Below, piece by piece: positions 26,388-36,000 of a stretch of 39,416 nt of DNA (positions are counted from its first letter, which is position 1; each line of letters starts with the position of its first letter). Location of the stretch: the NCBI GenBank assembly GCA_910580205.1, contig CAJTVP010000018.1, positions 1 through 39,416 on the forward strand, in the 5' to 3' direction. Made by a program: the position numbers and the translations under genes. The notes below the pieces were generated by a model. The model did not search any database. It saw nothing but the letters and a program-made list of their open reading frames with translations, and was not told the origin of the DNA. The DNA comes from an uncultured Eggerthellaceae bacterium. Its GTDB lineage: Bacteria; Actinomycetota; Coriobacteriia; Coriobacteriales; Eggerthellaceae.

Positions 26388-27233
26388 CTATTGGGATTTC
26401 CGCTTGCGGTAGATGATGACCACTCCCATGGTGAACAGCGCCACGGCAACGATGGTCAGCAGCGTGCCGATCACCATCATCTGATCGTCTCCCGTCTGGC
26501 CCAGGCGATCCCCGCTCACATAGGGGTTGTTCTGAGAGGGATCATCCTTCGGGCCCAACCCATCATCCGGCCCCATGTAATCAGGGTCCTTGCCGTCATC
26601 GATGATGGGAGGCTTCTGCTCCGGGTCGCTCGGAAGGGGCGGATCCTGCTCAGTGCGCCTATCGCCCAACATGGCGACGAATGGCTCTGCCTGGGAAACG
26701 CCACCTTCATCCATGGTCCGCGCGCCCGTCACCGTGCGCAAGGCGTAGAAGCTCTCGCGGCCCTCATCATTCGGATCGTCAGGATCCACCTCTTCGGTGG
26801 CCGGAACCTCCACGATCACCTCAGCCCCGGTGCTTTTCGCTGCGTCCAAGCCGAGCGTGATGTACCCGACTTGGAACTCTTGCGCGAACAGGTCATGGCC
26901 ACCCGCCACATAGAGCATGATGCGCGTCTCATCGCCCACGGTCTTGAAGGTGGCTTCATGGATGTTGGTGTTGTCGTTGATGAAGGTGCTGAAGACGAAG
27001 CCCACCTGCACCGCATCTTCGCCATCAGCGTTCACATCCACATCCAGAGCCAGCGAGAAGGTGCTGACATCCGCTCCTGCGCCATTCAACGTGACCTCAA
27101 CGTCATCTCCCACTTGCTTGAAGCTGACATCGCTGTCCGGAAGCGCCGCCCAAGCGGTGCTGGCCATGCCCAAGCACAGCGCGATCGCGGCTGCGAAGGC
27201 GAACAATGCCGCTTTTGTTCTTTTCATGATCAT
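26388..27233 (-). CDS. Cohesin-like surface protein with LGQTG cell-wall sorting signal
   Basis: Secreted, wall-anchored protein of 281 residues. The signal peptide ends near AWA at residue 29. Residues about 33-145 form a predicted beta-sandwich with the strand pattern of cohesin modules (VEVTLNGAGADVSTFSLALDVDV, then VQVGFVFS, TRIMLYVAGG and FQVGYITLGLD). An acidic Asp/Pro linker follows (about 150-240). The C-terminus has L244-G-Q-T-G248, a hydrophobic helix (about 253-274) and the basic tail RKRKSQ: a sortase signal in which the usual proline is glycine. Start ATG 27233 has AAGGAG nine bases upstream. It lies 31 bases after the dockerin-bearing peptidase gene. Cohesin assignment is inferred by pattern; an Ig-like fold of another kind is possible. 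Confidence 0.7.
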   Translation of the reverse strand: MIMKRTKAALFAFAAAIALCLGMASTAWAALPDSDVSFKQVGDDVEVTLNGAGADVSTFSLALDVDVNADGEDAVQVGFVFSTFINDNTNIHEATFKTVGDETRIMLYVAGGHDLFAQEFQVGYITLGLDAAKSTGAEVIVEVPATEEVDPDDPNDEGRESFYALRTVTGARTMDEGGVSQAEPFVAMLGDRRTEQDPPLPSDPEQKPPIIDDGKDPDYMGPDDGLGPKDDPSQNNPYVSGDRLGQTGDDQMMVIGTLLTIVAVALFTMGVVIIYRKRKSQ

Positions 27234-27264
27234 CGTTTGCGTCTCCTTGTTCGTCGGCTGCGAT

Positions 27265-30200
27265 CTACTGGCCATTGCGCGTGAGCGTGATGCCGGGAAG
27301 CGTCTCAGGGACGTTCTCGAACAGCGAATCCGCCACCAGGCGCTGGCCCTCATTGGTGAAGGCGTTGTTCACGCGGTACAGCTCGGCGCGCACCTTGTCC
27401 GGAAGCTCAGACCCTGGCGCGATCCAATAGATCCAACGGCCATCATCCGTGTCTCCGATGGGAGCATCGTCGGGCAGGTCGGTCAGGAGGATCTGCTCCG
27501 CCTTGAGCATCTCACCCTCCTCCGTGGACAGCGTGCCGCCCACGATGGTGCCGCTCTCGTCATAGAGCACCACCACGTTGTAGGCCATGTTGCCCTTGAC
27601 CGCGCCCGTGAACAGGATGCTGCCAGCCGGGATGACCTTGGTCGGATCGCCCTCCTCGAAGGCGAAGTCCTCCGTGAGCGTGCCGATGGCGGCGATGCCC
27701 TCCTGGCCTTGCACCTTGGTGAAGTCGATGTTGTCGCCACGCGGCCCGAAGATGCTGAACTCTTCGATCTTCACATCCTTGCCCGCTTGGTCGGGAGCCG
27801 TGATGCGGACGTAGCGCGCGTTCTCTGAGCGGATCCACACGCCATCGCCGCCGTCGCCTTCAGGCCCCTTGAAGAACACGTCAGCGAAACCATCGCCGTT
27901 GACCTCGAACGTTCCCTCGGCCACCTTGGTGAAGGCAATCCCGTTCGTGCTCACCTCGATGGTGTACTTGCCCAATGCAGCGCCAGCGCCCTCACCCGGA
28001 CGGTAGCGCACAGAGGCGACCGGGAGCGTTTCATGCATATCCACCATGACGTAAGGGGCCGCTGCGGGAGCATTCGCGTCAGTCTTGGTCTTTCCCACAT
28101 ATCGCGAACCGCTGTCAAGGACGCTTTCGATGGCCTTGGGAGATGCCTTCTCAACCTCAGCTGGGCAATCCGGCTCTTGATCCACCACGCCTGGGAAGCC
28201 ATCCGCATCCCCGCTCGCAGGAGGCGCGCCTGCATCTGCCTGATCGGCGTCTGAGACCATGTTGGTGGTGACGGTCCACTCATCAGGGGTGTAGCGGCCG
28301 TCCCCGGTGAGCTTCACCTGCTCAGTGGCCTTCGGGGCTGAATAGTTCAGGAACTTGTCCACCGCTTTCACCTCATAGGAGACCGCGCGGTTGCCCAGAT
28401 AGGCTGCGTCGTCAACGTAGGTGGCCGCGCCGCCATCTCCCGCCACCGCGAACGTGATGACCTTCTTGACGGGCTTGCCGGAAGCATAAGTCACACGGCT
28501 GACCTCATAGCCGAGCAGGGATGTGGCGTATTGCGCATCAGACAGGCTCAGGTTGAGCGTCACCTTGCTGTTGTCCTCCGCGAGCGGCGCCACGGATACG
28601 ACATCGGCCCCCGTCACCTTCGCGGCATCCGGATTCGTCCTCGCGAAGCGGGCCGAATCATCGTTCACGTACTGCAAAGCGCGCGTCTCCTTCGGAAATT
28701 GAGAGACGTAGTTCTTGGTCTCGGCATTGGGGGTGAGGCCCCAGCTGACGAAGAAGTCGGTCAGGTCCTTCTCTGCCGCCGCGCTGGCCAAGCGGATGAT
28801 GTTCTGGCTCTCGCCGGCGTTCACCACCAGCGGCACGCCTGCGGGCTGCGGCGCGGAACCAGGATTCCGGGCGTAGCCGTCCACCCGTGCGAAGAAGCGG
28901 TTCGCGCGCAGCTGATCATAGGTGCTGTAAAGCGTGTACACCTCACCGGTGTCGTGGGCCAACATGAGCTGCCAATACATCGCCAACTGCGTGAACACGT
29001 TGCCCGTGCGTCCTTCAGCGCCGGAGGTGACGCGCTCATAGACTTTGTCGTAGGTGAAGCGCGTGGTGCCGTTCTCGATCATGCGGCAGAGCTGCGCGAA
29101 GTAGTTGTTGGTGACTTCCGCCAAAGCGTAGCGGCCGTTGTTGATGTTGTGGCCGATCTCATGGGCGGTGCCCCACCCGAAATAATGGCCATCGCTGGTG
29201 CTGGTCCTCGTGCCGCCAGGAGCGGTGGCAGCAGCGGAGATGGGAGAGAGGATGGCGAAGTTGCCCGACTGGCCGTAATCCACGCCGATATGGTTGCCCG
29301 CGGCGTACATGAATGCGCCGTCGAACATCTGCATGAGGCGGATGTTGAGGTGCCGTGAGGATATCTGGTTGGTCTTCGCCACATCCTGCGCAGGCTCCAT
29401 GAGGCCTTTATGCTGGTAGAACAGCTTCATCATCTGCTCGGAGCCGTCCATATGGCTCACCAGGTTCTCCGCCCGCTCGCGCGGTGAAGAGCCCTTGCAG
29501 GCGCCCACCGCCGCGGTGGCGGGCACGGAATAGAGCATGGTGTCGGTCATGAGCTCGGTGGCGTTGTGGATGCAATCCGCATAGCTGAAGTCATGATCGA
29601 CGGAAGGATTGATCTGATCGGTGGCAGACCCGTTCACCACCTTCTTGCTCTCCTTCTTGTGGGCTTCCTTGTGCGCGGCTTCATCGGCCTTGGAGGCCTG
29701 GACCAAGCTGACAGCCTCATCCAGCTCAGCGATGTAAGCTTCAGCCGCTCTCACCCGGGCCTCATGATCATCCACGTTGTGCAGATCCAGCACCGGGATG
29801 TCATGGCCGCCCATGATGCGGATGTACCATTCCGCGTTCGTGTTGCTGCCTTCGAACTGAGCGTAGAGCGGACCGCCATGCTCCTTGCCCGCATCGCTGA
29901 TCTTCTTCGGCACGGTGTAGTTGAGGCGCTTGCCGGCCTGAAACGTGCCGCCATAGCTGGGCGCGAAGGCGGATTCGGGATATTGCTGGCCCACGTAGAG
30001 CTGCACGGAGGTGTTCGCCGCATTGCGGCAGGAAGCATAGATGACCAGCTGGTCTCCCTCAGCGGCCACTTTGCCCAAAGGCTGCCATGCGTTCAACCCG
30101 CCGATCCCCAGGTTCTTGCCGTTGTCCGCTGCGGTGGAGATGTCAGAGTGCACCTTGATGACCTGGGAGAGCCCGGCGTTCTCATCAGCCAGCAGCTGAC

Positions 30201-32907
30201 GGGCGAAGTTGAGCTCTGCCTGGACGTTCGAACGATACGGATAGTAGCTGCCGTCAGGCTCAGGCGTGTTCAAGCGCGCCTCAAGCTGGTTGATGCGCTC
30301 TTCATCCACGCCGTCCGCCAGCTTGATGTGCAGGTCATCCGCATAAAGAGCGTCCACATCATCCTCGATGCTGTCATAGGCATGGAAGCGCATCTCGGCG
30401 ATGTCGATCAAGCGAAGATAGCGCTGCATGCCGATGAGCACCTTATCCGCCTGCAAGCCTCCCGCGATCTTGATGAGCGTGTAGGTGCGGCCATTGGCGC
30501 ATTTCTGTTGAGCGAACGACACGCCTTGGACGCGCTGCCATTTGGAGTCGCCGGTGGAAGCATGGACCACCACGCCGGAATAATCGATGTTCTGAGAGGA
30601 GGCAGCATAGGAGATGAAGCCGATGTTCTTCACGCCGTCGAAGGTGACCTCCACGCCGTGAGAGCCCGCATTGTAGGCGCACCCCAAATCCCAGTCCTCA
30701 AGTTTCATGTAAGAGGTGTAGTCGCCGTCGAACAGGCCGAGAGCCGTGCTCTTGCCAGCATCAAGCGAGCTATCCACCATGCTCCCTCGGGTGCTGCGCG
30801 CGTTGGTGATGCCGGTCAGATAATGCCCGTTGGCATCCTTGGTGTTCAGCGTCTTGTATGTTGGCAGCTCAGCGGGAGCGATGGTGGTGGTGGCTGCGCT
30901 CACGGTTCTTGAAGCGGGACCTTCGCCGATCTCGTTCTTGCCCTTGAGATAGATCTGATATTCAGTCTGATCTTCCAGGTTCCCGATCTGATAACTGCTG
31001 TTCTGGATGCCGGTGATGGTCTGGATGGGGCCATCAGAGCCCTTCCGATAGTAGATGTTGTAGGAATCCGTATCCTCCATGGCCTTCCAGCTCAGAGTGA
31101 TCATCCGATAGCCGCCCGTGGCCCGCACGTTCTCCGGCGCCGCCGGCGCTTTGGTGGCCTTCGGCGTCACGTGAACGGGTTCGCTCCATCCGCTGCGCCA
31201 AGCGCCGTTGGTGGATTGGACCTTGACGGCGTATTCCACGCCATTCTCTATCTTGCCCTTCTTGCCCGTCTTGAAGCTGCTCACCACCATGGATGTGCCT
31301 TTGGTGGGATAGATCTGGCTGTTGCCGCCCTGCTCGACGCACACCTCATAGCCCGTGACGTTGTTCTCGCGATCCCAAGAGACCGTGAACTGCTTGCTGC
31401 CGGGATCCGCCTTGACGTTCTCCGGGATGTTCATGTCAGGAGGCGCGATGAGATCTTCAGCGCCGTTCAAGAACTCCACGGAAGAGATCTCAGCCAAGTT
31501 GAGATCGCCATCGGAGGCCGCGGTCTTGGTCACCGTGAGCGTGACCTTCTTGATGGCCACCTTGCCACCAAGGTGGATGACGATGTTGCCTGAAGCATCG
31601 ATGGTCGCCATCTTGTTGGCAGCGTAAGCCCTCTGCGGAAGGAGGCCCAAAGAACGAGCCGCTTGCTCGATGCCGGATGCGGCTTCAGCGGACTCGATCG
31701 TGAAAACGTCCTCATCAGGCTGGCCATCCCTCTCGAAAGCCACCACTGCGGTGCCGCCGGTGACGCGGTTGGGGCTCACCACCACGCCTCCCTCATCTGA
31801 GGTGCTCACGGGCGGTTTGATGGTGATGACCTCGGTCTGCTCTCCCTTGAGCTGGTCTTGCAGATTGTCCATCTCTATGACGATGGGGTTCTCAGGGCTG
31901 ATGGGGTTCTCAGAAGCCAGTTTGAGGGAAGCGCTCTCATCCGGATTGCCCACGACGGCGCTCACATCCACGATCTGACTGTCAGAGGGGATGGTGACGT
32001 TGTCGCTCACCGTCACGCCGGTGATGCGCGGCTTGGAAGGCACTGCGGAATCAACCGGCTCTCGTCCGAGACCTTCGGAGAGGATCTGAAGATCCAAAAG
32101 CGAGATGTCATCGCCCTGGCTGGAAAGATCGCATTCGGGACGATCGGCTGCGGTGGCGCCGTCGTCGATGGCGCTCACCAAAGCGGAAACGTCCGCCTTG
32201 TCGATGACGTTGTCCTCGTTCACGTCACCGTAATACATGACGCCGCTGTGGGAGGACCCGTCTTCGGTGTAGCTCACCATCTCGCACGTGTTGATCTTCA
32301 CCGTGTAGGAGCGAGCGACCTCGGACTCCACAAAGATCTCCTGGGAATACCGGGCGAATCTATCAGCCGTCACCGTGAGCGTGTAGTCCCCGCTCTCCAC
32401 GTTGACGAACGTGTAGGAGCCATGGAAACCGCCCCCGCTCTTGGAGGTGACGATGCGCTGATCTCCTCTGTTGGAGAGCGCGAGATAGAAGATGGGCGCG
32501 TCATCGCCGAAGGACCTGGCATCGGTGACGTCGATGTGGATGATGCTCTTGGCCTGATCGATCACCACCGGCTCATTCTCTGACGGATCGGCAGGGACCT
32601 CTATCTTGGAACCGCCTTCGCCGGGACCATCGCCATCAGCTTCAGCGGCATCGTCGGGGGTGGAAGCGCCCCCTGTTCCTTCGCCGCCTCCAAGCTCAGT
32701 GGAAGGGCTCTCCGTCATGTTGGATTCAGAAGGAGCGGTCTCTTGGATGGCCTCACCCGTGGTGGGCTCTTCATCCTCGGCTGGGTCGGCGAAGGCCGGG
32801 ACCCCCAGCATCGACACGACAAGGGCGGCAGACGCGATCAGCGATACCGTCTTCCTTGCCACATCCGAGAAGGTGGTAGCTTGCGCTCTCGTCCTGTTTC
32901 GTTTCAT
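27265..32907 (-). CDS. Secreted M60-like zinc metallopeptidase with dockerin, FN3 and F5/8C-type modules
   Basis: Giant secreted peptidase of 1880 residues. Signal peptide to about residue 40 (PAFA); acidic Ser/Thr/Pro-rich linker to about 115; a CarboxypepD_reg-like beta domain (about 115-205); a dockerin at 225-282 with a textbook first calcium loop (D228, N230, D232, D236, D239); an unassigned segment; two FN3 domains (about 495-685); an F5/8C-like domain (about 715-860); the peptidase region (about 935-1440) with H1249-E-I-G-H1253 and E1264, fitting the M60 (enhancin/mucinase) pattern; a third FN3-like unit; a second F5/8C-like domain (about 1590-1760); and an unassigned C-terminal domain. 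There is no anchor of its own. Start ATG 32907 has GAGGGG seven to eight bases upstream. M60 relatives cleave O-glycosylated mucin-type proteins; that substrate is an inference. Confidence 0.88.
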   Translation of the reverse strand: MKRNRTRAQATTFSDVARKTVSLIASAALVVSMLGVPAFADPAEDEEPTTGEAIQETAPSESNMTESPSTELGGGEGTGGASTPDDAAEADGDGPGEGGSKIEVPADPSENEPVVIDQAKSIIHIDVTDARSFGDDAPIFYLALSNRGDQRIVTSKSGGGFHGSYTFVNVESGDYTLTVTADRFARYSQEIFVESEVARSYTVKINTCEMVSYTEDGSSHSGVMYYGDVNEDNVIDKADVSALVSAIDDGATAADRPECDLSSQGDDISLLDLQILSEGLGREPVDSAVPSKPRITGVTVSDNVTIPSDSQIVDVSAVVGNPDESASLKLASENPISPENPIVIEMDNLQDQLKGEQTEVITIKPPVSTSDEGGVVVSPNRVTGGTAVVAFERDGQPDEDVFTIESAEAASGIEQAARSLGLLPQRAYAANKMATIDASGNIVIHLGGKVAIKKVTLTVTKTAASDGDLNLAEISSVEFLNGAEDLIAPPDMNIPENVKADPGSKQFTVSWDRENNVTGYEVCVEQGGNSQIYPTKGTSMVVSSFKTGKKGKIENGVEYAVKVQSTNGAWRSGWSEPVHVTPKATKAPAAPENVRATGGYRMITLSWKAMEDTDSYNIYYRKGSDGPIQTITGIQNSSYQIGNLEDQTEYQIYLKGKNEIGEGPASRTVSAATTTIAPAELPTYKTLNTKDANGHYLTGITNARSTRGSMVDSSLDAGKSTALGLFDGDYTSYMKLEDWDLGCAYNAGSHGVEVTFDGVKNIGFISYAASSQNIDYSGVVVHASTGDSKWQRVQGVSFAQQKCANGRTYTLIKIAGGLQADKVLIGMQRYLRLIDIAEMRFHAYDSIEDDVDALYADDLHIKLADGVDEERINQLEARLNTPEPDGSYYPYRSNVQAELNFARQLLADENAGLSQVIKVHSDISTAADNGKNLGIGGLNAWQPLGKVAAEGDQLVIYASCRNAANTSVQLYVGQQYPESAFAPSYGGTFQAGKRLNYTVPKKISDAGKEHGGPLYAQFEGSNTNAEWYIRIMGGHDIPVLDLHNVDDHEARVRAAEAYIAELDEAVSLVQASKADEAAHKEAHKKESKKVVNGSATDQINPSVDHDFSYADCIHNATELMTDTMLYSVPATAAVGACKGSSPRERAENLVSHMDGSEQMMKLFYQHKGLMEPAQDVAKTNQISSRHLNIRLMQMFDGAFMYAAGNHIGVDYGQSGNFAILSPISAAATAPGGTRTSTSDGHYFGWGTAHEIGHNINNGRYALAEVTNNYFAQLCRMIENGTTRFTYDKVYERVTSGAEGRTGNVFTQLAMYWQLMLAHDTGEVYTLYSTYDQLRANRFFARVDGYARNPGSAPQPAGVPLVVNAGESQNIIRLASAAAEKDLTDFFVSWGLTPNAETKNYVSQFPKETRALQYVNDDSARFARTNPDAAKVTGADVVSVAPLAEDNSKVTLNLSLSDAQYATSLLGYEVSRVTYASGKPVKKVITFAVAGDGGAATYVDDAAYLGNRAVSYEVKAVDKFLNYSAPKATEQVKLTGDGRYTPDEWTVTTNMVSDADQADAGAPPASGDADGFPGVVDQEPDCPAEVEKASPKAIESVLDSGSRYVGKTKTDANAPAAAPYVMVDMHETLPVASVRYRPGEGAGAALGKYTIEVSTNGIAFTKVAEGTFEVNGDGFADVFFKGPEGDGGDGVWIRSENARYVRITAPDQAGKDVKIEEFSIFGPRGDNIDFTKVQGQEGIAAIGTLTEDFAFEEGDPTKVIPAGSILFTGAVKGNMAYNVVVLYDESGTIVGGTLSTEEGEMLKAEQILLTDLPDDAPIGDTDDGRWIYWIAPGSELPDKVRAELYRVNNAFTNEGQRLVADSLFENVPETLPGITLTRNGQ

Positions 32908-32958
32908 CTCTGTTCCCCTCGTGAGCACTCTATCCCCAATGTAACGATATGGCAACGG

Positions 32959-32964
32959 ATTATA
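32959..32964 (-). promoter_or_regulatory. Promoter of the metallopeptidase/anchor unit
   Basis: A perfect TATAAT on the minus strand 51 bases before the start codon, with TGGTCA 18 bases upstream as a four-of-six -35 match. The surrounding gap (32908-33059) is AT-rich, unlike the genes. Confidence 0.6.
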
Positions 32965-33033
32965 CTAAAGGAGAAAAGGATTTGACCAGACCTCGAAGAG
33001 ACCTTTGAAGATCTATACATCCGATGATGCTCA

Positions 33034-33053
33034 GGCGGCTGAGAGCAGCCGCC
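33034..33053 (-). terminator. Hairpin after the activase gene
   Basis: Perfect eight-base-pair stem (GGCGGCTG / CAGCCGCC) with a four-base loop, six bases after the stop of the activase gene. On the minus strand no T-run follows; on the plus strand it is followed by CCTTTGT. Position supports termination of the activase transcript, strength uncertain. Confidence 0.5.
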
Positions 33054-33059
33054 CCTTTG

Positions 33060-36000
33060 TCACTTTGAAGCCCTGTTCCCGCCGCCCTGAGAAGATCGCT
33101 TCTCTGCCAGATTCGCCTTGGCCACCGCGATCATGAGCTTGATGCGGTTGATCTGGTTGACCTCGCTGGCACCAGGATCATAATCCACCGCCACGATGTT
33201 GCTCTCCGGATACTTCCGCCTGAGCTCCTTGATGACGGATTTGCCCACCACGTGATTCGGCAGGCAAGCGAAGGGCTGGGTGCAGACCACATTCGGGCAG
33301 CCAGACCGGATGAGCTCCACCATCTCCGCGGTGAGGAGCCACCCCTCCCCCATGGAATTGCACAGCGACAGGATCTCAGAGGCGTATTCCGCAAGCTCAT
33401 AGATGTCCGCTGGCGGCTGGAAGCGCTGGCTTTTCTTGAGGGCCTCCGTGACCGGGCGGCGCAGCTGCTTGATGGCGGCCAGGCCGATGCGGCTGCCCAG
33501 GGCGCTCTTCGCTGATTTGCCGATCTGGCGCTGGAAGATGCCGCCGGCGATGCCGAACAGGAAGAACTCTATCAGCCCTGGCACGACCGCTTCACACCCC
33601 TCGGCCTCGATCTGCTCCACGATCTGATTGTTGGCTGTGGGATGGAACTTCACCAGGATCTCACCCACCACGCCCACGCGCGGCTTCGTGCCCTCTCCTT
33701 GCAAAGGCAGCGTGTCGAAATCATCCACGATCTGATCCACCGTGCGCTTGAACTCTTTCATGGTCGTGCCGCGGAGCATCTGCTCTTTCGTCACGCCCAT
33801 CCAATGATCGAACAAGCGCTGAGCGCTGCCCGGCTCCACTTCATAGGGGCGCGTGCGGTACAGGCACATCATGAGCAGATCGCCGTATTGCAGCGCGAAG
33901 AGGGCCTGGTAGAGCATCTTCGGCGTGATCTTGAAACCGGGGTTGACCTCTCCCAGATCTTTGAACGACATGGCGATGACCGGAACATGAGCCAGCCCTG
34001 CCGCCTTGAGGGCTTTGCGGATGAGCGCGATGTAGTTGGTGGCGCGGCATCCGCCACCGGTCTGCGTGATGAGCACGGCCAGCTTGTCCGTGTCATACCG
34101 GCCGCTCATCACCGCTTCCATGATCTGACCCGTGACCAAGATGGAGGGATAGCAGATGTCGTTGTTCACGTATTTCAACCCCGCGTCCACCGCCCCCGTG
34201 TCCACGGAAGGCAAGAGCTCCAGGTTGTAGCCGAACCGATGGAAGATGGGCTGAAGGAGCTCGAAGTGGAACGGCGCCATCTGCGGCGCCAAGATGACGT
34301 AGCCGTCGTCTTTCATCTGCTGGGTGTACTGCGGGCGAGCGAACTCAGTGGAGATGCCTTCCATCTGCTCCACCACGGTCTCCACGCGCACGCCATCCGC
34401 CTTCTGCGTGAAGCTCTCCGGCACCAGCGCATCCACGTCTTCGGGCGTGATGCAAACCGCTGGGCACCCGCGCTTCTCAAGGGCATGCTCCACCTCAGCA
34501 TCCGCCTGCTCATCCGCTTGGTCTTTGAGCGCGGCGAGCAGGCTGCGAACGCGGATGCGCGCCGCGCCCAGGTTGGACACCTCATCTATCTTGAGAACGG
34601 TGTAGACCTTGCCAGCGGACTCCAACACCTCTTGCACCTGATCGGTGGTGAGCGCGTCCAAGCCGCACCCGAAGGAGTTGAGCTGGATGAGATCCAGGTC
34701 CTTGCGCTGCGTGACCACTTTCGCCGCAGCGTAGAGGCGCGTGTGGTACATCCACTGGTCCACCACGCGGATGGGCCGCTCCAGCTGGCCCAGATGCGCC
34801 ACGGAATCCTCTGTGAGCACGGCCAGGCCGAAGGAGGTGAGCAGAGAAGGGATGGCATGGTTGATCTCAGGGTCCTGATGATACGGACGCCCCGCCAGCA
34901 CGATGCCATGGGTGCCCGTCTCTTCCATCCAGGCCAGCGTCTCGGTGCCCTTGCGGCGGATATCGCGCTTGAACGCTTCATCTTCGGCCCAAGCGGCATC
35001 CACGGCATCATCGATCTCCGTCTGCGTGAGATGCGGGCCTGTTTTCATGACAGCATCTTTGTAGGTCTTGGACAGCTCCTTGTACAGACGGGCTTTCAGC
35101 TTCTCCTTGTTGTCGTAGGGCAGCCATGGAGACACGAACGCCGTTTCGCTGTCTCTGAGCTCATCTATGTTGAGCCGCAGCGCCTCTGGATAGCTGGCCA
35201 CGATAGGGCAGTTGAAATGGTTGCCCGCCGTCTCGTCCTCCTGGCGCTCCCATTTGCTGCACGGCATCCATATGAAATCCGGTTCTTTCTCAAGCAGGTT
35301 CATGATGTGGCCATGGGAGAGCTTCGCCGGATAGCAGACGGACTCAGAGGGCATGGATTCGATGCCGGCCTCATAGGTCTTCTTCGTGGATGCATCGGAG
35401 AGGACGACGCGGTAGCCCAGATTCGTGAAGAACGTGAACCAGAACGGGTAGTTCTCATACATGTTGAGCGCACGGGGGATGCCCACGGTGCCGCGCGTGG
35501 CATCTTCTTTCGAAAGCGGGGCGTAATGGTCGAACAGCCGCTTGGACTTCCAGTCGAAGAGATTCGGCACCGAAGAGGTCTCCTGGCCGGTGCCCAGAGA
35601 CTCCCCTTTCTCACAGCGGTTGCCCGTGATGAAGCGGCGGTGCTTGCCCGTGCTCTCATCCTTGCCGAAATCATTCACCGTGAGCAAGCATGCGTTCGCG
35701 CACCCCTTGCAGCGCACCGTCCGGTGCGTGGGCGCGAGCGCTTGGATCTCCTCCAGGGTCAGCAAGTTGGATTTGATGCTCTCATCAGTGAGGGATGCGC
35801 TTTTCGCGGGGTCTTCTGCCATTTCGGGAGCATCGGAGAGGATTCCGGTCAGAAGCTCCGCAGCCTTCCCTCCACCCTCTCCGACGCCCCTCACGGAAGC
35901 TCGATCGCGCGCCAAAAGAGCTGCGCCATAAGCTCCCATATTGCCGGCAATGTCCGGCCGCACGGCGTTCACTTCCGACAGCTGCTCGAAAGCGCGCAGG

